This document shows, piece after piece, positions 16,106-25,284 of a DNA stretch of 64,000 nt. The DNA lies in NCBI RefSeq assembly GCF_019551475.1, contig NZ_CP047159.1, positions 1,178,001 through 1,242,000 of the forward strand, read 5' to 3'. The position numbers and the translations under genes were made by a program. The notes under the pieces were generated by a model that worked only from the letters and a program-made list of their open reading frames with translations, had not been told where the DNA came from and did no database searches. The stretch comes from Prevotella sp. Rep29. Lineage in GTDB: Bacteria > Bacteroidota > Bacteroidia > Bacteroidales > Bacteroidaceae. The number at the start of each line of letters is the position of its first letter. The stretch's first letter is position 1.

Positions 16106-19100
16106 ATGAAAAAGAAATTACTCTTTTTGTTGCTGATGCTTATGCCGATGAGCGTGATGGCAACCGTTGTCGTAACGATTGATGGTCTGGAATATCTTGA
16201 TGACCAAGATGGAAAAGGACCATACATCTGGGTTGCAGGTTCTGGTAATATCACCACTGAGGATGGCAGAGTATTCGCTCATACCCATTTTATCCCGGGT
16301 CCAGGTATGCGAGGTAATTTTCGGGGGAAGTGGAACAACAATAATCCTAAATGGTATAAGACGGATCTTGATGCTATTGAGGAGCTAGATCCGTCTGGAT
16401 GGAAGAATTTTGATGATTATCAAGGGATAGAGTATTTTCGCAATCTGAAAAAATTACTTATTAATTCATCCGGTGCTGCTTCTGTAAAGTTGGATTTGTC
16501 GAAAAATACAAAGTTGGAGACCTTGACCTTTACGCAGCCAACGATTAGATTGTCTCAATTGAATATCAGCAATACAAAATTGACAAGTTTGTCTATCCCT
16601 TCGGGCTCGGTAAATACGCTTGCAAACTTTATTGCGCGGGATATAAATATTTCATCTTTTGGCATCAATTTCAATAGCTTGAGAGGTTTGAGAGTCTTGG
16701 ATGTGACCAATTCCGGTCTTACATCGTTGGATGTCAGCTCGTGCAGTAACTTGCAATCGCTTACAGCCAACGGGTTGAACCTCACGTCGCTGACACTGCC
16801 TGATAATGATAATCAATTGAAGTTCCTGTACCTGTCCGGGGTTTCGGGGCTGTCCACGTTGGATCTTGCAAGGTATGCCTATTTGGAAGAACTCGATGTG
16901 TCATCATCACAATTTACATCAAAATTGACCTTGCCTACCAACACTGGTTCTTTGAAATATCTCGATGTCAGCAATACCGGGACATATCTTTCAGGCAATT
17001 ACAGTTATGCCGACCCGTGGGATTTGTCAGACTATATCCGTCTGGTTGGAACCGGAGGCTATATGAAATATGACGGTACGGGGTTCCGACAGACGAACGA
17101 TGGTGATGCACCGACGCGAAATCTGATTTTGAGTGCAGATGAAGAAAACTGGGTTATAAGGGATTGGACTGGCTCGCCGGAGGAAGGTGGAACCTTGGAT
17201 CTTTCTTCCTTCTCTAATCTGCGAGGTGTAGAGCTGACCGCCGGCGGTGGTCTTGTTTTGCCTAAAAATCTGACAGGTGCGCTTACAGTCAGATTGACAG
17301 GTAGCCCCAATATCGCTAAGGTTGATTTCTCGGGTATGAAACAATTGAAATTTCTTGATGTGATTGATGTGAAATCTGTTGATGTATCAGAATGTAAAAG
17401 TTTGGTCAATTTAATTTGTAATGGTGATTCCACAAAAGAGTTGAAACTGTCGGCAGACAATGGTGCCCTGAAGTTGTTGAATATTTCTAATTCAGGAATC
17501 AAAACGGTGGACTTGTCGCATAACGAGGCTCCAAACCTTGAGGACTTCAAGTCTTGGTGGGCACCATTAGAGTTGCTCGACTTGTCTGATCATGCAAGCT
17601 TGTCCACGCTCAGTCTTTATCCGGCACTCACTGGAGATGGCAAGGAGTCAATCACTGCCCCTGAAAAAGGAAAGACCTTCTTCAGTGAAGGAAACAAACT
17701 TCGTGTGCTGAGACTGAAACGGTGCAATGCATTGCGGTTGCAGACAGAGTACGATGAAGATCTGGATGCATGGCTCTCCATTCTGCGCTTGAACCCGGGA
17801 CAGATTGGTGGCGCAGAGGATTATGAAATATATGTGGCTTTGGAGGAGCTGGACCTGACGGGAAACACCGCCATAGAGCATATCGCATGCCAGAACAGCA
17901 TGCTGAACAAGTTGATTGTCAATGATTGCACCAACTTGAAGAAGATTGCTATCAACCAAGGTCGCCTGACCGGTAATGGTGACGTGCAGCTGTCAAATTG
18001 CGGAAGTCTCTATAAATTCATCGCAGACCGCCATCCCTGGGAGACGATGGACTTTCTTCTGAAACCCAGTGAAGGGCGTTCGCAGGCTGCCATCGAGGCT
18101 CTGGGATTCTTGCATGTAAATGGCGGTTCATATACGATCTTAACAGACAGGAACCGAGTTGTCAGGGAATATGACGGCGAGCCGATGCTTATCACCAGCC
18201 GCATCAAAGAACTGGACCTCTCACACTTGAAAAACGGAACGTTCAAGGGATTATACTGCGAAGCCAACCTTCTTACCGATCTGGACATCAGCAACCTTGG
18301 TTCAGGCATGACACATTTCTCCGTGAAAAACAACATGATTCTGACCATGGACCTCTCGTCTTTGAATCATACAGATCTGGAGGATGGTCAATGGAGTCCG
18401 CAGGTGGCTTTCCTGGATGTGGAGACGATAAAAGGCAATTACGGTGTAGCGCTCGATACAGGTGCAAAAGACTGGGTGGCACTCAACTTGCCGACAAAGG
18501 GCTATACCCATAAGATGGACAATACCTTGGGCTTGTACCCAAACCTCTATTGTGAGCTGAAAGATTCTGCCCAAATCGCAAGCGAGGCAGATCCTTGGAT
18601 GTGCAAGGTGGAAGAGACCGACTCCCTGGCAAAGCATGCCGGAGCAACGGAGTTTCTGGATGCCAAATTTGATCCGAGTCACACGGGAGAGCACATCTTC
18701 CTGCATTCGCAGAATGAAATGGGATACAAAGACCAGGATCTCTACGGAAAAGTTCTGAAATACAGATATAACACCGGCTATAACCAGACGATAGAAAACG
18801 GCAAGCCGACAGGTATAAAAATTAATGAAGCCGATACGCTTGACGCGCATATAGACGTCCGTGTGCACATCTGGCCCTATATTATGAACCTGAATCACAG
18901 GACCTTGTCAACTCAGTCCAAGGCAAGGGGAGTTAACTATTATTCAAGCACCATCTATCTCGACTATGACGCAGTGATTCCAAAGGGAGTTGAGGTGTAT
19001 TACATTACCGGCGTCACGGATACAACGAAAGTCATATATGGCGGAGGAACTGCTGTTGACAAGCAGTTTGACATGCTCCCGTTCGGTAAAGGCGATGTTG

Positions 19101-19825
19101 ACCTGAGCGACCCGAGCATTGACCTGACCAAACCTGAAAATAACGTCATCCTGCCGGCTTATACACCGGTGTTCGTGAAGTCTAAGAAGGCAGCCGGGCT
19201 TTATGACTTTCAGACGGCATGGGACTTCAAGGAAATAAAAGGCTGGGAAAATATCGCGACGATTGAAGGTTTTGATGAAACGGAGATGCCGATGATTCTG
19301 CATGGCGTGCAGAAAACAGACGGGCGAATCATCAGACCGGAGTATGAACGCAGTGTTGCAGCAGCCTACGAACTCAAGGCCAAACTTGCGAATGATGGCG
19401 TGAAAAACCTGTTGACGGGTATCGCAGGAAAGAAATACAGCACAGCGGATCTGGAGGATAAAAACTTCAATATGTATGAGAAAGCTGACACGACCGTTAC
19501 AAGGAGATCGGTATTGGTGCTGGCAAATGAAACACAGAAGGGAACGCAGATAATAGGCTTCTGGCCGTATAACGGAACAACTGTTGCTGCTCATCGATGC
19601 ATCATCACCGGCGATGATTTCTATGCAGCAACCGGTTCAACCTCTTTGGATGGTGGCACGTTCTATTTCTCTGAAGACAACGAGACCACCGCAATTAAGA
19701 ACATCGACAACGATTCACATCCTGCTGACGACGCTTGGTACACACCGCAAGGCATCCGTCTGAACGGTCGCCCGACGCAGCCCGGCATCTACATCAACAT
19801 GGGCAGAAAAGTTGTCATAAAATAA
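16106..19825 (+). CDS. large secreted leucine-rich-repeat protein, cassette 1
   Basis: Protein of 1239 residues. A signal peptide (MKKKLLFLLLMLMPMSVMA) leads into a non-repetitive cap, then many 20-24-residue LRR-like turns (such as LRVLDVTNSGLTSLDVSSCSNLQSL) from about 110 to 750. The final third is repeat-free, with HIWPYIMNLN, YYSSTIYLDYDAVIPKGVEVYY, a TPVFVK segment and FWPYNGTTVAAHRCIITG. It ends WYTPQGIRLNGRPTQPGIYINMGRKVVIK in overall pattern, a short C-terminal tail common on Prevotella surface proteins that may be a sorting signal. A ligand-binding or adhesin role is inferred from LRR proteins in general. It is paralogous over its whole length to the gene at 21385. Confidence 0.85.
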   Translation: MKKKLLFLLLMLMPMSVMATVVVTIDGLEYLDDQDGKGPYIWVAGSGNITTEDGRVFAHTHFIPGPGMRGNFRGKWNNNNPKWYKTDLDAIEELDPSGWKNFDDYQGIEYFRNLKKLLINSSGAASVKLDLSKNTKLETLTFTQPTIRLSQLNISNTKLTSLSIPSGSVNTLANFIARDINISSFGINFNSLRGLRVLDVTNSGLTSLDVSSCSNLQSLTANGLNLTSLTLPDNDNQLKFLYLSGVSGLSTLDLARYAYLEELDVSSSQFTSKLTLPTNTGSLKYLDVSNTGTYLSGNYSYADPWDLSDYIRLVGTGGYMKYDGTGFRQTNDGDAPTRNLILSADEENWVIRDWTGSPEEGGTLDLSSFSNLRGVELTAGGGLVLPKNLTGALTVRLTGSPNIAKVDFSGMKQLKFLDVIDVKSVDVSECKSLVNLICNGDSTKELKLSADNGALKLLNISNSGIKTVDLSHNEAPNLEDFKSWWAPLELLDLSDHASLSTLSLYPALTGDGKESITAPEKGKTFFSEGNKLRVLRLKRCNALRLQTEYDEDLDAWLSILRLNPGQIGGAEDYEIYVALEELDLTGNTAIEHIACQNSMLNKLIVNDCTNLKKIAINQGRLTGNGDVQLSNCGSLYKFIADRHPWETMDFLLKPSEGRSQAAIEALGFLHVNGGSYTILTDRNRVVREYDGEPMLITSRIKELDLSHLKNGTFKGLYCEANLLTDLDISNLGSGMTHFSVKNNMILTMDLSSLNHTDLEDGQWSPQVAFLDVETIKGNYGVALDTGAKDWVALNLPTKGYTHKMDNTLGLYPNLYCELKDSAQIASEADPWMCKVEETDSLAKHAGATEFLDAKFDPSHTGEHIFLHSQNEMGYKDQDLYGKVLKYRYNTGYNQTIENGKPTGIKINEADTLDAHIDVRVHIWPYIMNLNHRTLSTQSKARGVNYYSSTIYLDYDAVIPKGVEVYYITGVTDTTKVIYGGGTAVDKQFDMLPFGKGDVDLSDPSIDLTKPENNVILPAYTPVFVKSKKAAGLYDFQTAWDFKEIKGWENIATIEGFDETEMPMILHGVQKTDGRIIRPEYERSVAAAYELKAKLANDGVKNLLTGIAGKKYSTADLEDKNFNMYEKADTTVTRRSVLVLANETQKGTQIIGFWPYNGTTVAAHRCIITGDDFYAATGSTSLDGGTFYFSEDNETTAIKNIDNDSHPADDAWYTPQGIRLNGRPTQPGIYINMGRKVVIK

Positions 19826-19835
19826 CGATGACGGT

Positions 19836-20090
19836 ATGAAAAAAGAGAGATATCTAAAACCCGAAATAGAGACGATTCCATACATGGATAAGGACCTGTT
19901 GGAAACTATTTTACCTGGCTCTACCGGAGCTGATGAAGCCTTCGGCAAACAGACCGACTTCGACGAGTCGGATTGGAAAGACGAAGAAGGCAACGGCAAC
20001 GGCGGCGGATGGGATTCGGGCTTCGGTTCGACGGACCCAGATGACAACAATTTGTCGAACGCATTTTTTGAAAACGAATTGGACGAATAA
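19836..20090 (+). CDS. small acidic protein, cassette 1
   Basis: Protein of 84 residues starting 10 bases after the LRR stop. It opens MKKERYLKPEIETIPYMDKDLLETI, then becomes strongly acidic and glycine-rich (TDFDESDWKDEEGNGNGGGW). It has no signal peptide, membrane segment or cysteine. Compared with the protein at 24890, the shared positions are K-x-Y-x-x-P near the N-terminus, then GK-x-TD-x-x-ES-x-W, GG-x-WD-x-x-F-x-ST-x-P and a late FF. Small proteins with a KKxYxxP opening and acidic tail occur after large surface proteins in Prevotella, but no function is known to me. A chaperone, anchor or modified-peptide precursor are all possible. Confidence 0.7.
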   Translation: MKKERYLKPEIETIPYMDKDLLETILPGSTGADEAFGKQTDFDESDWKDEEGNGNGGGWDSGFGSTDPDDNNLSNAFFENELDE

Positions 20091-20131
20091 TTTCACGCTG
20101 AGCCGATAGGAAGCCTGTCGCATAGATGATT

Positions 20132-20189
20132 TCGCGGATGAAACGAAAAGGGAGTAACTCACCGATTCGTTTCATCCGCGATTTTTTTT
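20132..20189 (+). terminator. rho-independent terminator of LRR cassette 1
   Basis: A perfect 15-base-pair stem (TCGCGGATGAAACGA at 20132-20146 with its complement at 20167-20181) and eight T residues. The second cassette ends with a near-identical hairpin. Confidence 0.92.
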
Positions 20190-20207
20190 GCGGTGGGGGA
20201 GGTGGGG

Positions 20208-20301
20208 AGTTTAAGGAGTTTAGGGTCTTTAAGGAGTTTAGGGTCTTTAAAGTCCTTAGGGTCTTTAAAGTCCTTAGGGTCCTTAAGGTCTTTAGAGTCT
20301 C
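20208..20301. repeat. 9-base periodic repeat, copy 3 (longest)
   Basis: About ten units of GTCYTTARR/GAGTTTARG type in a row, immediately after the cassette 1 terminator. Read as codons it gives a VFKVLR-like repeat, a by-product of the 9-base period rather than a gene. Confidence 0.75.
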
Positions 20302-20315
20302 CGGTTAAAACTTCG

Positions 20316-20533
20316 CTTTTGTATATTTATGCATAGGTGGAGGTTTTGCTGCTCGGCGTGGAAGTTGTTGTTAGTCAGTGGGTTAGGAGGTGCTTTCCAA
20401 AAGTTCAACTTTTAGCTTGCAAAAGTTCAACTTTCAGGCTGCAAAAGTTCAACTTTTAGACGGTGAAAGTTCAACTTTTGGAAAACGAAAGTTCAACTGC
20501 ATATTTATACGCCCTTTCCTGTATGTTTATGCG
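20316..20533. repeat. palindrome-array element, copy 3 (reverse orientation)
   Basis: Borders TTTTGTATATTTATGCAT and GTATGTTTATGC enclose five AAAGTTCAACTTT palindromes at about 20398-20495. Relative to the copies at 5670 and 29174 the whole element is inverted. Confidence 0.78.
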
Positions 20534-20542
20534 GGTGAAAAG

Positions 20543-20590
20543 GAGCCCCTCCCTAACCCTCCCAAAGGGAGGGAACGCCTGACGGAAGGA
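20543..20590. repeat. GC-rich hairpin element, copy 1
   Basis: GAGCCCCTCCCTAACCCTCCC, AAA, then GGGAGGGAACGCCTGACGG. The C-rich and G-rich arms pair. The CGCCTGACGGAAG part is the reverse complement of the core of the adjacent 55-base tandem units. A second copy lies at 49772. Confidence 0.65.
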
Positions 20591-20665
20591 AACAATCTCT
20601 AATCATCATTCTTAATTCAAATATGGCGTTTGTAGGGGGCGATCGATGTATCGACCCGAACAGGC

Positions 20666-21159
20666 GACCCCACCCCTGACCCCTCCCCTCGGCGATGGGA
20701 GGGGAGTGTGATTAGTATCTTGTTCCGCTAGGCGTTCCCCTCCCATTTTAGAGGAGTGGAGTGTGATTAGTATCTTCTTCCGTCAGGCGTTCCCCTTCCA
20801 TTTTAGGGGAGGGGAGTGTGATTAGTATCTTCTTCCGTCAGGCGTTCCCCTCCCATTTTAGGGGAGGGGAGTGTGATTAGTATCTTCTTCCGTCAGGCGT
20901 TCCCCTCCCATTTCAGGGGAGGGGAGTGTGATTAGTATCTTCTTCCGTCAGGCGCTCCCCTTCCATTTTAGAGGAGGGGAGTGTGATTAGTATCTTCTTC
21001 CGTCAGGCGCTCCCCTTCCATTTTAGAGGAGGGGAGTGTGATTAGTATCTTCTTCCGTCAGGCGTTCCCCTCCCATTTTAGAGGAGGGGAGTGTGATTAG
21101 TATCTTCTTCCGTCAGGCGCTCCCCTCCCATTTTAGGGGAGGGGTTGGGGTGGGGTGTC
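20666..21159. repeat. tandem array of eight 55-base units with inverted ends
   Basis: Eight units start at 20706, 20761, 20816, 20871, 20926, 20981, 21036 and 21091, an exact 55-base period with few substitutions. Each holds GTGTGATTAGTATCTTCTTC, then CGTCAGGCG, then a hairpin made of CCCCTCCC, a short AT loop and GGGAGGGG. The array is bounded by near-complementary C-rich (20666-20689) and G-rich (21135-21159) ends. There are no spacers and no cas genes. The stretch from 21160 to the second promoter is AT-rich, with no other feature seen. Confidence 0.9.
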
Positions 21160-21306
21160 AATTCCGTCCGAATTAGGTTAATTCTTTTCTTCGTTTAGCG
21201 ATGGAATTAGGTTAATAATATTTAATCTTACGTTCTATTTGGTTAAATAACCTTTTAAAGTAGAGAAAATTTGTAAAAAAAACATTCACATACCAAACTT
21301 ATTACT

Positions 21307-21314
21307 TACCTTTG
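21307..21314 (+). promoter_or_regulatory. -7 element of the second LRR cassette
   Basis: TACCTTTG followed by CACATCTTATATAATATA, matching the first cassette's promoter-proximal sequence. The nearest TTTG (21270-21273) is too far upstream to be a standard -33, so only the -7 box is proposed. Confidence 0.55.
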
Positions 21315-21384
21315 CACATCTTATATAATATATATATGGGAAAACAAGAACGGAATAATAATAAACTTAAAATTATATAAAAGC

Positions 21385-24300
21385 ATGAAAAAGAAATTAC
21401 TCTTTCTATTGTTGATGATTATGCCGATGAGCATGCTGGCGCAGACGGTGGTGACTGATTCTGATACGGGATTGAAATACCTGACGGATGATACGGATTT
21501 GGAAAACAAAAGCAGTTGGTATATCTATGTTGCCTCAAATAATGATATTGGTATGCAGATAGATGGTGTTAATGCTAATTTGTATTTTGTTCCTCATTCT
21601 AATTTCAGACCTTGGATAAGGAATCAGTGTAATGCTGGTACTGATGGTAAAATCTATTGGAGTACGTTGCAGGAGAAAACAAGTTTTTCATTTAATGCTA
21701 CTAATGGGGGTGATAATGCAAACCTCACTTATAAAGGTATAGAATATTTTCCGAATCTGACTTCATTTACGGATGCGAACTCGTCTGGTGCAACATCGAT
21801 AGTAGGCGACTTTTCAAAGAATAAGAAACTGGGTTCGTTGACATGGACTAATTCTACAGCAAAGACTAAAATAACGAGTCTGGATATCAGTAATACGGCG
21901 CTGACCTCTTGGACAGTTCCCACTGGTTCTACTGCCGGTTTTACGTTGACGGCAAAAAATACGGCGCTGACTTCGCTGAATATCGCCTCATCTAACGTTT
22001 CCATATTGGATGTGAGCGGTTCGGCAAATCTGACAACCGTGACAACAAAAACAGCCAATTCCCCATATTTGCGAGAAGTGAATATCGTAGGAACGAATAT
22101 TACCTCTTTGGACCTGACGAAATATACAGGTCTGACGAAAGTCACTTTCGATTATGGTAAGATGACATGGGGAACGTCGGGTGCCGATTTGCTCGTTCCG
22201 TCAGGGTTTATTGCAATACGTAGAGGCAATGTTACGGACTTGCTAAAAAATAAAAATCCACTGACCATAGATGTGACGAACGAAGATGAAAAAGATATTG
22301 ATCTCAGTGGGTGCTCAGGCTTGACTTGGCTCAAGGTGATTGGCGCAACGGGTGTGACTCTTCCTAATCTCAGTGGTTCTTCATTTACCTTAGAAGGTAC
22401 GGGAAGTCCTGATTTGGTGGTAAATTTAGGCTCCCAAACAAGCCTCAAAACTCTCACTCTCATAAACGTAAATGAGATTGATATCTCGAATTGTAGTGCT
22501 CTTAATACTTTGTATTGCTATGACAAAGGAGTCGAGTGGGGCGATGGAACCGAAGGACACAAGGGAGTTATCTTCAATACCGGTGCAGCTTCAGGCTCTG
22601 AGACCTTGCCGAACCTTACAACAATCGATGCCATGAATTCAGGTGTACAGAAGTTGGATTTGACCAATGCCGCCATGAATTTGAATACCATCAATCTTTT
22701 AAATTCAACGACGAAAGAACTTCGCATTCCTAATCATACCAAGATAACTTCCTATAAATATGCTCCTCCAACTTTAAGTTCAGAAACGGGGCTTTTCTTA
22801 GGATACAGCAGTGTTGACACAAAGAATTATTATGGTAAATTTACTGGAGAGGGAAAAGCTATTTGGCATTCAGAGGGTGAGTTTTATTATAATCAGCTCG
22901 AAGTTCTTGATATCAGCGGTACGGGATTAGGCAGCATCGCAATATGGCTAAGTGCTGATGGTTCACTAAACTACAATGAAAGTCCGTTGCGGGAGTTTTA
23001 TGCCAAGGGATGCAATATTACGAGATTTGTAAACTATAATAGTCCGCTGCATACCATTGACGTGCGCGATTGTAGCAAAATGACACATTTCTGGGTTGAG
23101 CAGACCCAGATTGAAACGGTTGACCTGAGCGGATGCACCAGCATTACTTCGTTCAATGCCAAGCGAAATCGCCTGACAGACCTTGACTTCTTGACAATGC
23201 CCTGCACCGGACGAACGGCAACCGACATCGCAAAATTGGCGAATATACAGGTTAACGGCGGAGCATCTGCTTCAAGGATGAAAGATGAAAATGGAAATGA
23301 GAAGGTAATTGTTCGAGATGTTTTCACCAATAAGATAAGCAACGTCAATACGACACATCTTGGCTCAGCATTGGTCACGCTACAGGTGGCAGACAACCTG
23401 TTGCAAACACTTGACATACATAGCGGGTTGACTGGGCTTACATCGTTCCAGTGTGAGAACAATATGCTCCTGACGCTGGATCTCTCAAAACTTCCTGTCA
23501 CGGGTCAGAAAACTGGCTCAAAATGGGGTTGGAATATGGCTGGTGGTGTGATGCAGGTGGGATTCCTGAATGTGGAGGCGATAAAGGGAGAAGCTGAAGA
23601 CGGCTCGCAAGACTGGATTGCAATGTTGCTGCCTAATGGTGGCGGATTTGATCACCTGCTTGACAATACTGTAGGACTCTACCCATCAATTGAGGATGCC
23701 AATGCAGGTACCAATGAGATTGCAGAGGAAGCCAATCCGTTTATGGGTACCCTTGAACATTTTAGCGAACGGATGGGGTATAATGCGGTTTGTCCTGACG
23801 GACATACGACAGAACACCTTTTCCTACATTCCCAAGATGAAATTAAAAGCGATAACGGTGGAAAAGTGAAAGACCAGGACCTCTATGGAAAGGTGTTAAC
23901 TTATAAATACGACACTAAGTTTAATAACGGTCAGCCATCTGGTGTCTTGGATAATCACATCCAAATCCGTGCACATATCTGGCCGTATATCCTGAACATC
24001 AACCCAGCAACCAAAAGTGCTACGGGCAATCCCACGGGTACCAACTATTATTCTTCGACCATCTATCTCGACTACGATGCCCTCATTCCTGATGGCGTGA
24101 AGGTTTATGTGGTTACCGGTCTTAAAGAAGGTTATAAGGAAATAGGTCAGCCCGAAAGCCCTTATGACGCACAGCTCATATTGAAGGAAGTTGGCGTGCC
24201 AGGCGAGGTGCTGCCTGCAAGAACCCCGGTTATTGTTAAGTCGGAAACAGCAGCCGGACTCTATTCGTTCAAGACCGTATGGGACTTCGACTTTAAAGGT

Positions 24301-24888
24301 TGGGAAGACTTTAGCAGACAGCAGGAAATAGCACAGGCGTATGCAGAAAAGGAGGGGATTGATGTGAGTACATTGAGTCCTGTTTTGCATGGTGTGGATG
24401 AAGAGAACATAATCTATCGACCTGAATATGATCCGGCAACATACCCTGAGAAATGGGTGGACCTGAAGAATGGCGGAGAAATGCAAACATATCTGGAGGA
24501 TAATATCCTGAGCGGTACGCTGGTAGATAAGCCCGTTGGGGTAATGTCGGTTTTGACTCTGGGTCGCCAAAAAGCTCCGGATGGCAACGGAAACGTATCG
24601 CTGAAGTTAGGCTTCTGGCGATATAATGGCACCGTGGTAGCTGCTCATCGCTGCTTCATCACTGGTAAGGACTTGGAGGATGCGTTGAAAGCTGGCAACT
24701 TCAATAATTCGAAAGAAGGTGGCGCGTTCTATTTCGGCGATGGTGAAGTAACAGGCATCCGAACCGTTGTGACAGAACCTGAAAAGACGGAACAGGTTGT
24801 TTACGACCTGCAAGGTCGCCGCGTGATCGGCAAACCGGCTCCGGGTATCTATATTGTTAATGGAAAGAAAGTTGTTGTAAAACAGTAA
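21385..24888 (+). CDS. large secreted leucine-rich-repeat protein, cassette 2
   Basis: Protein of 1167 residues, paralogous to the protein at 16106. It has the same signal peptide (MKKKLLFLLLMIMPMSMLAQ), an N-terminal cap with a KGIEYFPNL segment, and LRR-like turns (for example ITSLDISNTALTSW and LREVNIVGTNITSLDL). The repeat-free C-terminal third is also shared, with HIWPYILNIN, YYSSTIYLDYDALIPDGVKVYV, TPVIVKSETAAGLYSF and FWRYNGTVVAAHRCFITG. The tail is VVYDLQGRRVIGKPAPGIYI followed by VNGKKVVVKQ. Divergence is greatest in the repeats and least in the leader and tail, as expected if the repeat surface binds something variable. Function is inferred only. Confidence 0.85.
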   Translation: MKKKLLFLLLMIMPMSMLAQTVVTDSDTGLKYLTDDTDLENKSSWYIYVASNNDIGMQIDGVNANLYFVPHSNFRPWIRNQCNAGTDGKIYWSTLQEKTSFSFNATNGGDNANLTYKGIEYFPNLTSFTDANSSGATSIVGDFSKNKKLGSLTWTNSTAKTKITSLDISNTALTSWTVPTGSTAGFTLTAKNTALTSLNIASSNVSILDVSGSANLTTVTTKTANSPYLREVNIVGTNITSLDLTKYTGLTKVTFDYGKMTWGTSGADLLVPSGFIAIRRGNVTDLLKNKNPLTIDVTNEDEKDIDLSGCSGLTWLKVIGATGVTLPNLSGSSFTLEGTGSPDLVVNLGSQTSLKTLTLINVNEIDISNCSALNTLYCYDKGVEWGDGTEGHKGVIFNTGAASGSETLPNLTTIDAMNSGVQKLDLTNAAMNLNTINLLNSTTKELRIPNHTKITSYKYAPPTLSSETGLFLGYSSVDTKNYYGKFTGEGKAIWHSEGEFYYNQLEVLDISGTGLGSIAIWLSADGSLNYNESPLREFYAKGCNITRFVNYNSPLHTIDVRDCSKMTHFWVEQTQIETVDLSGCTSITSFNAKRNRLTDLDFLTMPCTGRTATDIAKLANIQVNGGASASRMKDENGNEKVIVRDVFTNKISNVNTTHLGSALVTLQVADNLLQTLDIHSGLTGLTSFQCENNMLLTLDLSKLPVTGQKTGSKWGWNMAGGVMQVGFLNVEAIKGEAEDGSQDWIAMLLPNGGGFDHLLDNTVGLYPSIEDANAGTNEIAEEANPFMGTLEHFSERMGYNAVCPDGHTTEHLFLHSQDEIKSDNGGKVKDQDLYGKVLTYKYDTKFNNGQPSGVLDNHIQIRAHIWPYILNINPATKSATGNPTGTNYYSSTIYLDYDALIPDGVKVYVVTGLKEGYKEIGQPESPYDAQLILKEVGVPGEVLPARTPVIVKSETAAGLYSFKTVWDFDFKGWEDFSRQQEIAQAYAEKEGIDVSTLSPVLHGVDEENIIYRPEYDPATYPEKWVDLKNGGEMQTYLEDNILSGTLVDKPVGVMSVLTLGRQKAPDGNGNVSLKLGFWRYNGTVVAAHRCFITGKDLEDALKAGNFNNSKEGGAFYFGDGEVTGIRTVVTEPEKTEQVVYDLQGRRVIGKPAPGIYIVNGKKVVVKQ

Positions 24889-24889
24889 A

Positions 24890-25165
24890 ATGAAAGGAAT
24901 GATGATGGAAAGGAAAAAATATATAAGTCCGCAATCAACAATCGTTTTTTGTGAAAAACGACTTCTTTATACTCCCAGTCAATTTACTGAATGGACAGAT
25001 GAAAACTATGGCAAACGGACCGATTACGAAGAGTCGAATTGGGGCTCTGATGATGACGGTGGTTTGTGGGATCCGAACTTCAGTTCAACGAAACCAAATC
25101 CCGACAAGCTGCCAAGAGGATTCTTTGACGATGATTGGACGTATGGCTTCACACCGAAAAGATAA
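24890..25165 (+). CDS. small acidic protein, cassette 2
   Basis: Protein of 91 residues if begun at 24890, one base after the LRR stop codon. In-frame ATGs at 24899, 24902 and 24905 make MERKKYISPQ (24905) an equally good start that aligns better with its paralogue. It carries YGKRTDYEESNWGSDDDGG, LWDPNFSSTKP and GFFDDDW, which match the acidic protein at 19836 position by position. There is no signal peptide or membrane segment. It ends in a basic FTPKR, unlike the acidic end of its paralogue. The pairing with the LRR gene is conserved, so the two probably act together. Confidence 0.68.
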   Translation: MKGMMMERKKYISPQSTIVFCEKRLLYTPSQFTEWTDENYGKRTDYEESNWGSDDDGGLWDPNFSSTKPNPDKLPRGFFDDDWTYGFTPKR

Positions 25166-25186
25166 AAAGACAATCGCATAAATGAT

Positions 25187-25229
25187 TTCGCGGATGAAAT
25201 GAATCACTCGTTTCATCCGTGAAGTTTTT
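25187..25229 (+). terminator. rho-independent terminator of LRR cassette 2
   Basis: TTCGCGGATGAAATGA (25187-25202) pairs with TCGTTTCATCCGTGAA (25208-25223) through G-T wobbles, followed by TTTTTT. It is clearly homologous to the terminator of cassette 1, so the terminator was duplicated along with the genes. Confidence 0.85.
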
Positions 25230-25236
25230 TAGCGAT

Positions 25237-25269
25237 AAGGGCTTTAAGGTCTTTAGGGACTTTAAGGAG
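25237..25269. repeat. 9-base periodic repeat, copy 4
   Basis: Three to four GTCTTTAGG-like units between the cassette 2 terminator and the IMPACT-family gene. Confidence 0.6.
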
Positions 25270-25284
25270 AAATGATTGAGTTTG

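Noticed and set aside
20126..20308. Small frame with a VFKVLRVFKVLR repeat peptide
   Set aside because: It is a read-through of the 9-base repeat, begins in a terminator and lacks a ribosome-binding context.
20706..21145. CRISPR array
   Set aside because: Units are contiguous and near identical with no unique spacers, and no cas genes are present.
16106..24888. Firm call of a type IX secretion sorting domain on the LRR proteins
   Set aside because: The tail GIYIVNGKKVV resembles the end of such domains but is much shorter than the usual 70-80 residues. Mentioned only as a possibility.
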